From Limnomonas spitsbergensis (Eukaryota; Chlorophyta; Chlorophyceae; Chlamydomonadales): a DNA stretch of 64,000 nt. The notes beneath the pieces are model-generated. The model was not told the origin of the DNA, ran no database searches, and saw only the letters and a list, made by a program, of their open reading frames with translations. The first letter of the stretch is position 1, and each line of letters begins with the position of its first letter. The position numbers were made by a program, and so were the translations under genes. Positions 1 through 12,300 of the stretch are shown one piece after another. Where the stretch lies: positions 2,755,001 through 2,819,000 of the forward strand of contig JAYJMM010000004.1 of the NCBI GenBank assembly GCA_037349105.1, given 5' to 3'.

Positions 1-336
1 CAAATCTGCCGCGCATGCGAACTCAGGAAGGCCACCCTGTTGCTGGATATATTCATGGCGGATATTGCTTGTTCACAGGGATGGAAAGTTGGATAGTCAA
101 ACAGAGAAAAATATGCCGTAGATAAATGTAGAACGATGACAAGCGGTACTGGTATGGGAAAGCGTGAACACGGGATGTCGGGGTTATAGCAGCGCGTCTG
201 CACCCCAGAGCTTTACCTGGACTGCCGGATGCATGCTGGGATGCGGACATTTAAACTGCAACACAGCAGTAGATCCGCTGCGTCTGCAACTTTGCATGCT
301 GTTTTCGTGAAACGCTGCCCTTAGAATTACGATAGA
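1..336. other. Upstream region of the coiled-coil gene
   Basis: No gene, repeat or clear promoter element is seen here. An in-frame TAG at 322-324 lies just upstream of the ATG at 337 and supports that start. The stretch presumably holds the 5' UTR and promoter of the following gene. Confidence 0.4.
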
Positions 337-3300
337 ATGGAGCGCGCAGCAGTGGTGCCATGTGACGATGTGAATCTAGGCGAACAATATGAAACTGATG
401 GGCTGGGCAGCGATCCCCAGCTGGAGGACGTCGCCATATCGGAAGACCGTCTTGAGAAAACCTCGGCGGTTCTTGACAGCAGCATACTGCTTATGCAAAG
501 TCTGTACTCGGGAGCAGGTGTTGCTGTTGCTGGAGCCCTTGAGACGTTCAAGGTCTTCAAGCCCGAGATATCCAGGCTTGATGGCCGGGCCAATGACCTT
601 GATAAAGGCTTGGGAGCTTTGAACACTGGAATGAAGGACATGCAGGTGCGCACATAATCTCCAAATGCACGCCTAGCCAGCACTAACCCGGGGCACTGCA
701 TGCAGACCGACCTCACCAGCAAGCAAGGGGTCGTGGCCAGGCGCCTGGAGGCCATGGAGAGACGCATCACAGATTTTGACACATTTGTGACCGCTCTTCC
801 CACCTGGAAAGAGGATCTGGTGAGCTGCAGTAAAAGCCTGAGACAGGTATTTCTTACTTTGGGAGGGCGGAACATTCTCGTGCAGCGTAGGCATCCTCAT
901 GCAGTGGCACGCGCATGAGGCGTCATAGCATGGGCCTCAGAGTGTTAGCCCAAAAACTGATGTGAGCCCAACAGCTGTTGTTGCCCACAGGCTGTTAGCC
1001 CGATTGTTAGCTAGTGCACAATTCAGTGGAGCCTGACAGAAGCGGGTTTGAAATTGAGTTATGTCAGTGTTGCAAGCCCCTTTGCCGCTTGTGCACCAGG
1101 TGGAAAAGATTGACACTGTGGGCCGCGCCTGGAAGGTGCAAACTGACCAGCTGAATCAGAAGGTGGCCTTGCTGGAGGACAGCGTCTCACACAACGCAGT
1201 GGTGAGTGTGGATGAGTGTGGATGTGGCAAATACAAACGACTCTTCATTGAGGACGCTTGCAAGAAAACGCATATGTTGATATGCGCATGAAAGACCTCT
1301 GGCTGCGTGCAAGTACCTTCGCTCGCGCACAGGCTACCTCTGGCCAGCTTCAAGAGTCCACCGGCGTATGTTTCATCTGACTCCTGGATGCCTGTGTTGT
1401 GTGCAGGCCACACGTGAGCGGCTAGACAGCCTCATGGCCCTGGCCAAGGTCGGCACGGAGTCACGTGCGGCCCAGACACTGCGCATTGATAACCTAGACG
1501 GCGCTTTCAGGGACTTTGAGACGCATACCAACGGCAAGATCCACGATCTGGAGGTCTTGACCAAGAGTGAGCTGCGGGAGGGTTGACAGTGTTTGGTCCT
1601 TGTAGCTCGTGGCTATGTGGCCTGCTTCAGTAATTGTGCTTGAACATTTTCGCCGCCTCAGAATGCCCAGCATGGTAGCACGTGTTGAATGCTTTACCAG
1701 GAAGACTGGTGACGTTTGGGTATGGAGGCTTCAATAACTGCGTATGGTGTGTAAATAATTACACAACATCATGATTTCTTTGTGTGTTTGCTGACCCCTG
1801 ATCAGAGCAAGGGGAGTCCATAGTGGTCAATGCACGGCATACTACTGAGCAGAACATCAAGGTGGGTCAGAGCCTAGTCATGCCTTCCCCTGCAGCTGGC
1901 ATGACGAAGGCAAAATTTTTTTCAAGGGCTGGACTCATCACTGTGTGGTCTATGTCCACTGGCAATGCAACTGGCATCAGAAAGGAATGAGAAAATTAAA
2001 GTACGCCCCTCTTGGGATATGTGAGTTCAGAAGCCAGCGCAGCCCAGGGTGGCGGTCACACCCACACCCACACTACACCCACACCCACACAGTTGCAGTT
2101 TCACCGTCACCATCAGGGACAAGGCCTCACTTATTGCCACGAGGCCCGGTGGTATCTTATTTCCGGTGCCAAAATACCCACGAGCGCCATGCAGTGTCTG
2201 ATAACCACCTGTCGGTCACTGTCGTGATTTCATGATTGTACGACCAACCACCTTCAACCACCTTCGCGACCACAGTTGGGCATCGCCCGTATCGACCTGG
2301 ACTGCATGAAGGAGCAAGTGGTGGCGCTGGAGATCGTTGACGGGGAGCTCCGCAGTGAAGTGCTGGTGCTGAGGGACAGGCTGGACGCGACGGACAACGC
2401 GCTAGGGCTGGCGCGCACACAGATATCACAGATGGAGATGTGAGTGGCGCTAGCAGGAAGCAGCAGGTGGACCATGCTGCAAGAGGGAGGTGTGGGGGAG
2501 ATCCAAGGCTTTGGGGCTCTATCTGGCTCCCTGATGTTGCTGCTGCTGCTGCTGATGATGATGATGATGTGAAGTCTGGTGAAGACATTTCGCTTTGCAT
2601 GGTTAGGCACTCTGGCCTGTGCTGACCTGTGCGTTGCCTCCTGACTGCTGGGTCCCCCGTCTGGCCCTGGCAACTCTGTGTAGTCAGCGGGGCAACATGT
2701 CCAAACGCCTGGAGGCTGTTGAGCGTGACCCTCGCATGGTGAACTTGCTGGCCGCTGCTGAGGACTTCCGCAGCAACAAGCAGGCGGTGGCGGAACATCT
2801 TAATGTGTCTGATGAGAGAATGAAGCTGTTCAATGAGAAGGTGGGGGAGGGGCGAATAGAGCAGTGGGGTGAGAGTCAACAGGTATCAGGGGAGGTCACT
2901 CGTGATCAGGTGTGGTCAGATGTGATCAGATAGGATGAGATGTGATCAGATATAATCAGATGTGTTCAGGCTATTCAGGTTTGAAATGCGACCCAGAGCT
3001 CCAGGTGTCGAGGGGGTGACTGCAGCCAAAGCAGTCATGACTATTGGCAAAAGTCAGGAGCGCCTACATCATTGGGCAGGAAGCTGGTGGACTGCAAGCA
3101 GATGGGTTACATTCAGGAGCAACCTACATTTTGATTGTGCACTGGCATGGAACTTGTGATGCAGATGCGATGTCCTGACATGTTTTAATTGGGTGTGTGC
3201 GCCGTATATCCGTTTCTATATCCAAAATACAACGTGATTCCAAGTGTCCCATTTCAAAGCATGATGTCAGTGCAGTTTGAGTTCAAGTGTGATCCCAGTG

Positions 3301-6300
3301 CCATGTGGCTAATGGCTGCCTGCAGCTGCGCAAGCTGGACGACAAGGTCGACAAAGGGCCGCCTGGCCTGTGGAGGGTGACGGAGGAGGTGAGAAAGGAT
3401 TACAAATAATTTATGATAGAGAGCTCGTGGTGCTTTTTGCTGGAACGCTGGCAGGGATTCTGGGCGGAAGCCATGGGAACATATCCCTTGGGCCCAAGTT
3501 GTCAAGGGGCCTCTGACATGTGACTTTCATGTAGGGCAGGCGGAGGTCTTGCTAGCTCTGAATCGGCTAGCTGTTGGAGTTGAGCAGTGTTGAGCTGTGT
3601 CAGCCGAAAAGTCACCTCCACTCAGAGGCTCTGCCGCTGGCCCCAACCTAGCTGCACTGTCCCTGCTCCCCCCTCTAGCGTTCTGACAGATAGAGGAAGG
3701 GGGCTATAGATGCATCCTTGACATCTTGCACAGGCTTGAAAGGATTGTAACATGTGCCTCCCCTATGCCTGCTCACTACTCCACTCAGGTTGCGGCACAG
3801 AACGAGGTCCTTCGCAGCACGAGAGCAGAGCTCCAGGAGGCCCGTCGACAAATAGAGCAGCTCCTGGCGGCGCAAGTTGAGGTCCGCTCACAGGTTGAGA
3901 AGCAGGAGGTCCTGCAAACCGAGCTGCAGCAAGGGAGCACTGACCTGGAGGACAAGCTGGTGAGCCGGCTGCGGGGCTCCAAAGCTGTGTGCAGGGAGGT
4001 ATGGGTGCGCTTACTGCGCTGCCACTGTTGCTGCTGGGGCAGCGCATTCGTACCTCCCTGCATACCTGCATTCCTGGGCAGCATGCCAGAGATACATTTT
4101 GCAAGATCTATCTTTTGTGAAGCCGGCTGGGTGATATATGCACGGATGCAATCCTGCTCAAGGCCTTGCATGTCTACCCACCCTCCATTCGATCCCTCTC
4201 AAGGCCTTGCCTTTCAACCACCCTCCATACGATCCTGCTCAAGGCCTTGTATTTCTACCCCCCCTTCATACGTTCCTTCTCAAGGGCTTGTATTGCTCCC
4301 CACACTCCATGTAGAACGCTGTACTCAAGCGAGCTCTGAAGTACACCGATACCAGGATCGACAACCTGGCTCTCAAGTCGGAGATTGAGCTGCTTCGTTT
4401 GTGAGTGAATGATGAGATGTGGCTGAAAGGAAGGCACTGCTGATGAGATGGTGGATGGGGGGGTATTGAAGAGATGGTAAATGGGGAGGTATTAAAGAGA
4501 TGGTGAATAAGGGGGGCATGGTTGACGTTGTGACCCACAACGATGTTTTCACTCGTCCTCTTGTGTTGGTGTGAGTATTGATTCAGGGACTCTCGTGAGG
4601 CTCTTATGTAACCGATGCGCTCACTCCTCCTGTATGTGTGAATTGGCTCAGCTGTGTGGGGGGGGAGGTCAGGTCTGTGAGCCAATAGACACACATGGCC
4701 ACTGCCTGGGTGGGTGGGTGAGCCTGGGTGTGGGGCAACCTAGGGTGCAGTTTCAATTCCCCAAGCTTGCTGCCATCCCCCCTCCTCATCATGGTGCATG
4801 ATAACCATAATCATCTCGAGCCCAGAGGTATGAGCAGACTCCCCACGCCGCATGAGACGCGGCCTTCGAGACTGCTCACCCTTCCATCGGTTCACTTTTC
4901 TTCTTCCATGCACTCCCCAGGAGCTTGTCTGACGTGCGTAAGGAGCTCCAGGAGGGCATCAGCTCGATGGGGCTCAGGGTCAAGTTCGACCTGCTGCACG
5001 ACGAAACACCCCAGGTGCTGGCGGGGGGGGGGGGGGGCTGTGCTGAGGGGGGCATGTTTGGAGTCTTGAGGAGGGGGGGGGGCCTATGCTGAGAGGGGCA
5101 TGCTTGGGATCTTGAGGTGGGGAGCAAGAAAGATGGGGATGCATAAGGTACTGAGCGGCAAATGTGACAGTTGATTTACGTTGCATGTTCCTCATTTGTC
5201 CTCAACGCTGTATCTGCCGTTGCATCCCTGACTCCTTCAGATCACAACTGTGAAGACCTACATGGAGCAAGTGGAGCAGGTGCTGACGCGCAACCAAGAG
5301 AAGATCGGTGAGCAGGCGCACTTGGTCATGGGGGCTCTAAGGCTGATCGGCTGGGCTGCCCTCACAGCAGTATGCACCCAAACACTCAGTGGACATCCAT
5401 CGCTTGCTTCGATTACCCTCCTGGCCTTGGTAGATGCGGAGGGGTGGGGGGCACTAGTGACAGTGCTGTGTGTGGAAGGCACTGGGGAGAGGGGGGGGGG
5501 CACTAGTGACAGTGCTGTGTGGGGGCAGGAGCCGGAGGAGGATGCCGCCCCCAGAGGCTGGGGACCTCTTGACGCTCAACAGACATTTTAAATTCCCTGG
5601 GCCCCTCACTCATCGGCCGAAAATCTTACCTGGGGTGTTGAGTCCCATGCACCCCATTCGGCGCCGCACGTCCTTGATGACTGGCATGGGAACTATGTAC
5701 CCAACTTATGGCCTTACATGCAGTACATGTGTATGTGTGGCATGATTCCGCAGTACATGCACTTTGCAGTACATGTGGATGTGTGGCATGATTCCGCAGT
5801 ACATGCACTTTGCAGTACATGTGGATGTGTGGCATGTATTCCGCAGTACATGCACTGTGCAGTACATGTGGGGACCAGCTGTAGCCCTGAGAGCTCCCTC
5901 ATGCAAGCCCTCAAATGTCACACTCAGCCGCTCCCCGCTTCCTCCCCTGCAGCCTATCTGGAGGAGGGTATGCTGCGCGAGCAGGCTCGAGGCAAGGCTG
6001 TGGAGCAGGACTGGAGCAGTATCCGCGACGTCCTGAATTCGCTGGTCATCAACGGCGAGCTTGATATAGTCAAGCTCAGGCGGGACATGACTGGAATCAA
6101 GTGGGTTTGGGGGGGGGTTGAGGAGGTGAGAGAGGGGTGTGGATGACTGGAATTTTATCTCCTTGGGTGGAGGAGGGGGGAGAGGGGCAGGCAGGGTGGA
6201 TGACTGGAATGCCCTCAGCAAGGGATCAAGCCAACCTTATGGCAGCTATCTCAAGGCAAGACTGTAGCGGCTGAGTTGTCTACTCTTGATAGCCTAGGAG

Positions 6301-9300
6301 AAGAGTTGGAGAGGATGGAGATCCGGGAGGGGGGGGGGGTCTTTCCTGACAACCTTTGTTGATTGATTGTGTGTCTTGTCTGGTGCAGGACCATGTTTGA
6401 GGAGATTGGCAAGCTGGCTTTCAAGGGGGACATCATCACGGTGAGGGATCCTGGCTCACTTGCAAGCAAGCAGGCAGGCGCTACTTAAGATACTGAGGAT
6501 GCTGCTACGTAGGATACGTAGGATACTAAGGCTACTGAGGATACTGAGGATACTTCTACGTAGGATACTAAGGATACCGAGGCTACTGAGGATACTTAGG
6601 AATCCTGGCTCGCATGCAGCGAGCAGACAAGCTACTTAGCAGTGCTAGATGCGAGGATAGTCTCAGGGCATTGTGCCCGCCTCTTCATCCCTTTTCGACT
6701 CACCAGATTCCGGGAACATCGGGCTGCTTTGAAATCCGACCAGTCAAGGTGGCTGCCACCTCCCCTCCCATCCATCATGCTGCTCCTCACTCTTGCCATG
6801 TCCGCTCCCCCTATCTATTTCACCCTATCTATTATCACCCATCTGACGCACTTTGTGTTGACAGACACGTCAAACCGAGCACCTCATTGACCAGAAGATG
6901 CATGGTCCCCACATGGATGGCGTCCTGGCTCGCAAGCTGCACGAGACGGGTCCCTTTGCCTCCTTCATGGCGGGGCTGGCGACCAAATATGAGATGGAGG
7001 CCATGCGGAAGGTGAGGGTCTTCCCAGGAGGGGCTGTAATCAGTGCTGTGCCAATTGCAATCCTTATGGTGGCTGAATGACGTAGCTGAATTTCAGCCAC
7101 AATGATCTCAAGGCAAATCCAGCTACTTAACCTGTAAAGGGGACCGTAATTACTTAGCGATTCCTGAATTACGGCGCGTTGCACAGCACTGGCTATGGGG
7201 CTATGTCGATACTTGGTACCCAACGGATGGAAAAGGAAGACGAATTGTCGAAAGGAGGGCTGCCCAATCTTTTGGATGAACATGGCAGGACAGGGGGCAG
7301 GCTAAATCAAATTGTGCGGCTGAAATGGTTTCGGGACTAATTGATGCCATGCTTGTGTCCCACAGGCCTTGGGGACGTCCTGGCCTGACACTTTCGGGTG
7401 ATGCTTCTTGTATTTCAATTATGTGCCTTACCATCCCACCAGTATGGCAGTGAGTTTACCATGGAGGGCCGGGCTGAGCGCAGTGGCGCCGTTGTCGTGG
7501 CTGTGCTGAGACCTTATCAGCCCCGTCTCTGTTCCCATCCTTGTTCCCATCCAAGTCCCCATCCAAGTCCCCATCCAAGTCCCTGTCCCCGTCCCTGTCC
7601 CAGACCCTGCCCCCTGTGGTATCGCTGAGTGCAGGTTGTCGTTGAGTGCAATCGCCAGATCCTGAGCCTCAGTGGCGGCATGGCTGGGCAGGCGCAGAAT
7701 TTGGCCGGCGGGTTCCGGATGACAGAGAAGGAGGCCCTAATGGGGGCGCCGATGCAGAGCTCCCCGCCGATGCAGCCCGCGGGTCAGGCCGCGGCACCAG
7801 CAGGAACCTCTCCCTTCCTCGCGAAGCCGCAGGCCACGGAGCCCCCGCTGCTGCAGCTTTACAAGCGAGCAGCGACTGTGGAGGAGGCTTTGGCGCGCAG
7901 CCAGGAGCACGGGCAGGCCTTGGACGTCAGGCTCAAGGTGGGCGGAGGACGGGGCATTGAAATTAGCGCTCGCATCAGATCCGACTGCCTCTGACCACCT
8001 CTGATTATCTCACATTACAGATTCAGATCAGATCAGATCAAAAAGGATCGTTCATGGCCACCTCATAGATGTTTGACCATTATGAGGCTGGCTGGATATT
8101 GTTTTCAAACGGGGCAAACAACAAGTGAAGACAGGCACCTGACCTTCGGCTTGTGTTTGCATTACATTTGCCTCAGGATGCGGAGAAGGCCCTGGCCACT
8201 GTCATGGACATGGTGGAGAACGACCTGCCAGGAATTAAGGACGGCTCTGCTAGTATGGCCACCAGGCCGGCGGCAGTTGGTGGAGGTGGAGGAAGTGAGA
8301 GACTGCCCATGTTTGGCCCCAGGCTTGGCAATGCTGCGGCAGAGGAGCTGGTGCGCCATGCTGTCAATAACACCCTGCTGCCCGAAGTCATCGGCCGGCA
8401 GGTAAGCCAACAGAGGGGAGGTGTGGAAATGATGGACCGGGTGTGGTTATGAGTTGGTGCTCCTGCTTCAGGTCAAGCCGGAGATGGCGATGCCCAGGGG
8501 ATGATGGCAGTCCTCAGCAGTGGTGCCGCAGCTTACCCTCTGGCGGTCAATGTCCACTTACATGCTGCTGCTGCTGCTGCTGCCTCTGATCTGCCTGCTC
8601 CCCCCTTGCGCCCGCTGCAGGTTGCTGACTCGCAACGCCTAATGCGCTACGTCAATGATGCCCTGGATCGTTCTGCTCGGAGCTATGAGGTGGAGGCGCT
8701 GCGGCAGAGCGTGGCCGCGCTCAAGGTGCAGCTGGACGAGCTGCGGAGAAACGCGCTACTCCCCACGGCTTCGTCCCCCAAAGCGGAGCAGGTCGATCAA
8801 GCCCTTGCAGAGAGCCCTCCCTGGGAAGCCGCTGCCAATGAGTCGGTTTTGAAAAGCGAGGGGTCGGGATTGAAAGGCGAGGGGTCGGGCTTGAGAGGCG
8901 AGGGGTCGGGCTTGAGAGGCGAGGGGTCAGGCTTGAAAAGCGAAAGATCAGGCTTGAGAAGCGAAAGGTCAGGTTTGAAAAGTGAGGGGTCAGTTCCGAA
9001 ACAAGAGGGTTCAGTGTTGGAAGGCGAGGCTTCAGTCTTGAGAAGTGAGGGGTCAGTCCCCGAAGGCACTGACAAGCAAGCGCCAGCATTGGTCAGCCCA
9101 CGTCAGCGAGTGGGAAGCGGGACCGGTGCCAGCACAGCCCCTGAGGCTGGTAGAGGAAGCAGCAGATCCTTGCTGGCCAGAGGGAGTAGCGGCATGCGCG
9201 GCGGCATGGACAGCAAGGCGTTGCTTGCCAGTGGGAGCGGCATGCTGGTGGACGCGGAGGCGCAGCTGAGGGTGCTGGCATTGAGGATGGGGCAGATGGA

Positions 9301-12300
9301 GGAGGAGATGGCGGGGCTGCGCAGTAGGCCGGGTGTAGCGGCCAGCAGCTTCAGTGTGGACCAGGGGCGCGGCGGTGAGGCAGACAGCGGCCTGGTGAAG
9401 CAGGTAAGAGGCCGGGGGCTGCGGGGGGTGTGGGGGGGGGCTAGGGGAGGGGGTCTGTCCTGTATGCTCTGATGCGCCTGGAGCGTTGGTTCATTTTGTA
9501 ATCACTGTTAATTTTTGGGAGCTTCGGCTACAATTCAGCTGCCGTGAATCATAGCTTGCGCCCCGGGGGACCTTGTGCAGCGAGCCCTGCTTCTTGGACC
9601 CCTGGCCGTAGGCGGGTCTTGGTTTGGTCCCATCGGGCCAGGGGTGGATGCCCAGCGGCCTCGTGTCCACTGAAATCAACAGCGCGGAGTGCTTGTCATG
9701 ACAGGTCAGCCTAGCCTAAGTCTGTTGCTCAGAGAACACACCCGGAGGTGTGGGAGATTGTATTTGCAAATTTCGTCATTTGCGGCCATATGGGGTTTAG
9801 GCCGTTACTTAGCCAAAAAGAGCTCAAACAAAGAGCTTACAAAAAGGGATTAGCTTAGATAATGGTCAAAGACTTCGGAACTTCCTAAAGTCAATACGTT
9901 TTGGCTAATGGCTAGTTAGCTTCCGCCTAGGTCTTCTCATTTCTCTTCTCTGCTTGTCCTAGGTTTCTGACATACGAGTGGAGCTGTCAGGCTTGCTGGC
10001 TCAGCAACCTTTGTTTGCTCGCGCCTACGAGGTGGAGGGCCTTAAACGGACTTTGCTTCAACTGGGAGCAATGGACCATCAACCGGGGAGAAATATGGCG
10101 TCCAAGGTAGGCTGGGGCTTTAAGGCTGGATGGTAATAAGAACTGCCTGAGAGCTGCATGAGGACTGAAGCCTCAGGGCTGGCCTATATTATTAACGAGT
10201 GCACTGCTTCTTGGGGGCTTAAGCAGAGTCGCTGCATATCTTTCCCACTATCAAGAACCTCTTTAGGGTGCAGAGGGTGGCGTGGGCCTTGACATCCTAT
10301 TGTTGCCGTTACTGCAGGTGCATGTGGTTCTTGAGGCGTCTGTGGATGAGCAGCCCGCTGCCAAAGCGCTAATGGAGGAGCTTCAGCAGCAGCAGGGGAG
10401 GGCTAAGCTGTGGCAGGAGCGAATGGGTGGGTTTTAAAAGCTAGGCCTTAAAGCTATAAAAAACATGCAAATTATTCACCACCCCAATTATATTTCAAAC
10501 TTTTTATAATAAAAGTAATCTGAAGATTTTGCGTGGGTCTCTGATGGGTGTGGTGATTGGGGAGAGGGATGCAAATCCATGGAGCCTCCTTACCGTACTA
10601 TTCAAATGAAGATTGGTGCAAGCTCCTCATCTGCCGTTGTAATGCAGCCTTGGTTACCGGTATCATTGCGTACTGCCGCTAAGAGGGAAGGAGCAGGGCC
10701 CTGTCTACCCCCGGCTTCCCAGCCTGACTCCACCTGGCTCCCCAGCCTGACTCCACCTGATTACCCAGCCTGACTCCACCTCATTCCCCAGCCTGACTCC
10801 ACCTGACTCCCCTTTCTGACTGCACCTGATTCCCCTGCCTGACTGCACCTGACTCCCCTTTCTGACTCCACCTGATTCCCCAGCCTGACTCCAGCTGGCT
10901 CCCCAGCCTGACTCCACCTGATTCCCCTGCCTGACTCCTCCTGACTCCCCTTTCTGACTCCACCTGATTCCCCAGCCTGACTCTCACCTGGCTCCCCAGC
11001 CTGACTCCACCTGATTCCCCAGCCTGACTCCACCTGGCTCCCCTGCCTGACTCCACCTGACTCCCCTGCCTGACTGCACCTGATTCCCCTGCCTGACTCC
11101 ACCTGACTCCCCTTTCTGACTGCACCTGATTCCCCTGCCTGACTCCACCTGACTCCCCTTTCTGACTGCACCTGATTCCCCTGCCTGACTCCACCTGACT
11201 CCCCTTTCTGACTGCACCTGATTCTCCTGCCTGACTCCACCTGACTCCCCTTTCTGACTGCACCTGATTCCCCTGCCTGACTCCACCTGACTCCCCTTTC
11301 TGACTGCACCTGATTCTCCTGCCTGACTCCACCTGACTCCCCTTTCTGACTCCACCTGACTCCCCTTTCTGACTGCACCTGATTCTCCTGCCTGACTCCA
11401 CCTGACTCCCCTGCCTGACTGCACCTGATTCCCCTGCCTGACTCCACCTGACTCCCCTGCCTGAGTGCACCTGATTCCCCTGCTTGACTCCACCTGACTC
11501 CCCTCTCTGACTGCACCTGATTCCCCTGCCTGACTCCACCTGACTCTCCTTTCTGACTGCACCTGATTCTCCTGCCTGACTCCACCTGACTCCCCTTTCT
11601 GACTGCACCTGATTCCCCTGCCTGACTCTGGCCCGGCATACCCACCCTAACTTGTGAAGGTGGAATGGAAGTCATTCTGCACACGCTGGAGGAACGATTC
11701 CGGGAATCTGAGAAGCTCTGGCAGGCGGGCGGCACGGAGCATCGGCAGAGCCTTGCCGAGGTGGCCGCTGCATTACCTAGGTAAGAGGGGGGTTGAACTG
11801 GATAGCACGGTCATAAGAGGTACAAGACGCGCAAAGCTCCTAGATGTACAGATAAGCTATACAGTACTAGGTGCCAGACTGCCGGGATGGCGGAGCTTAG
11901 TCCCCCTCAGAAAACAGTGTTTGTATTTTCGGCTGTGAGGCCACCATCGGCAGGCCACCCCGCGGCTGTCGAGGGCCTGATTGGGACAAAATCTGGACCG
12001 GACGGCAGCCGAACAGCATGGCTGGCCACACCCAGGTCAGAGTGTAGGTGACATGTAGCTGAATCACAAAAAATGTACTCAAGAATCCCTACCGGTGTTG
12101 CACACCTGGTGGGCCCTATTAAACATCTTGATATGGTGCGACTCTAATGTGCAGTACCGTGGTCTTCTCTGGCCCTCTTGGCCCAGCATTGAATTCGATG
12201 GCCCATTGTTCAGATGTCGAGACCCTTTGCAGCATATGGGTCGCAACAGAGCGCACATGCAGCGTATGGGTCGCAACAGAGCGCACATGCAGCGTATGGG

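Noticed and set aside
10761..11735. 324-codon minus-strand frame of QVESG/RGIRCSQ-type repeats
   Set aside because: It is an artefact of the 23/46-bp minisatellite in an intron; its downstream end also runs across a real plus-strand exon.
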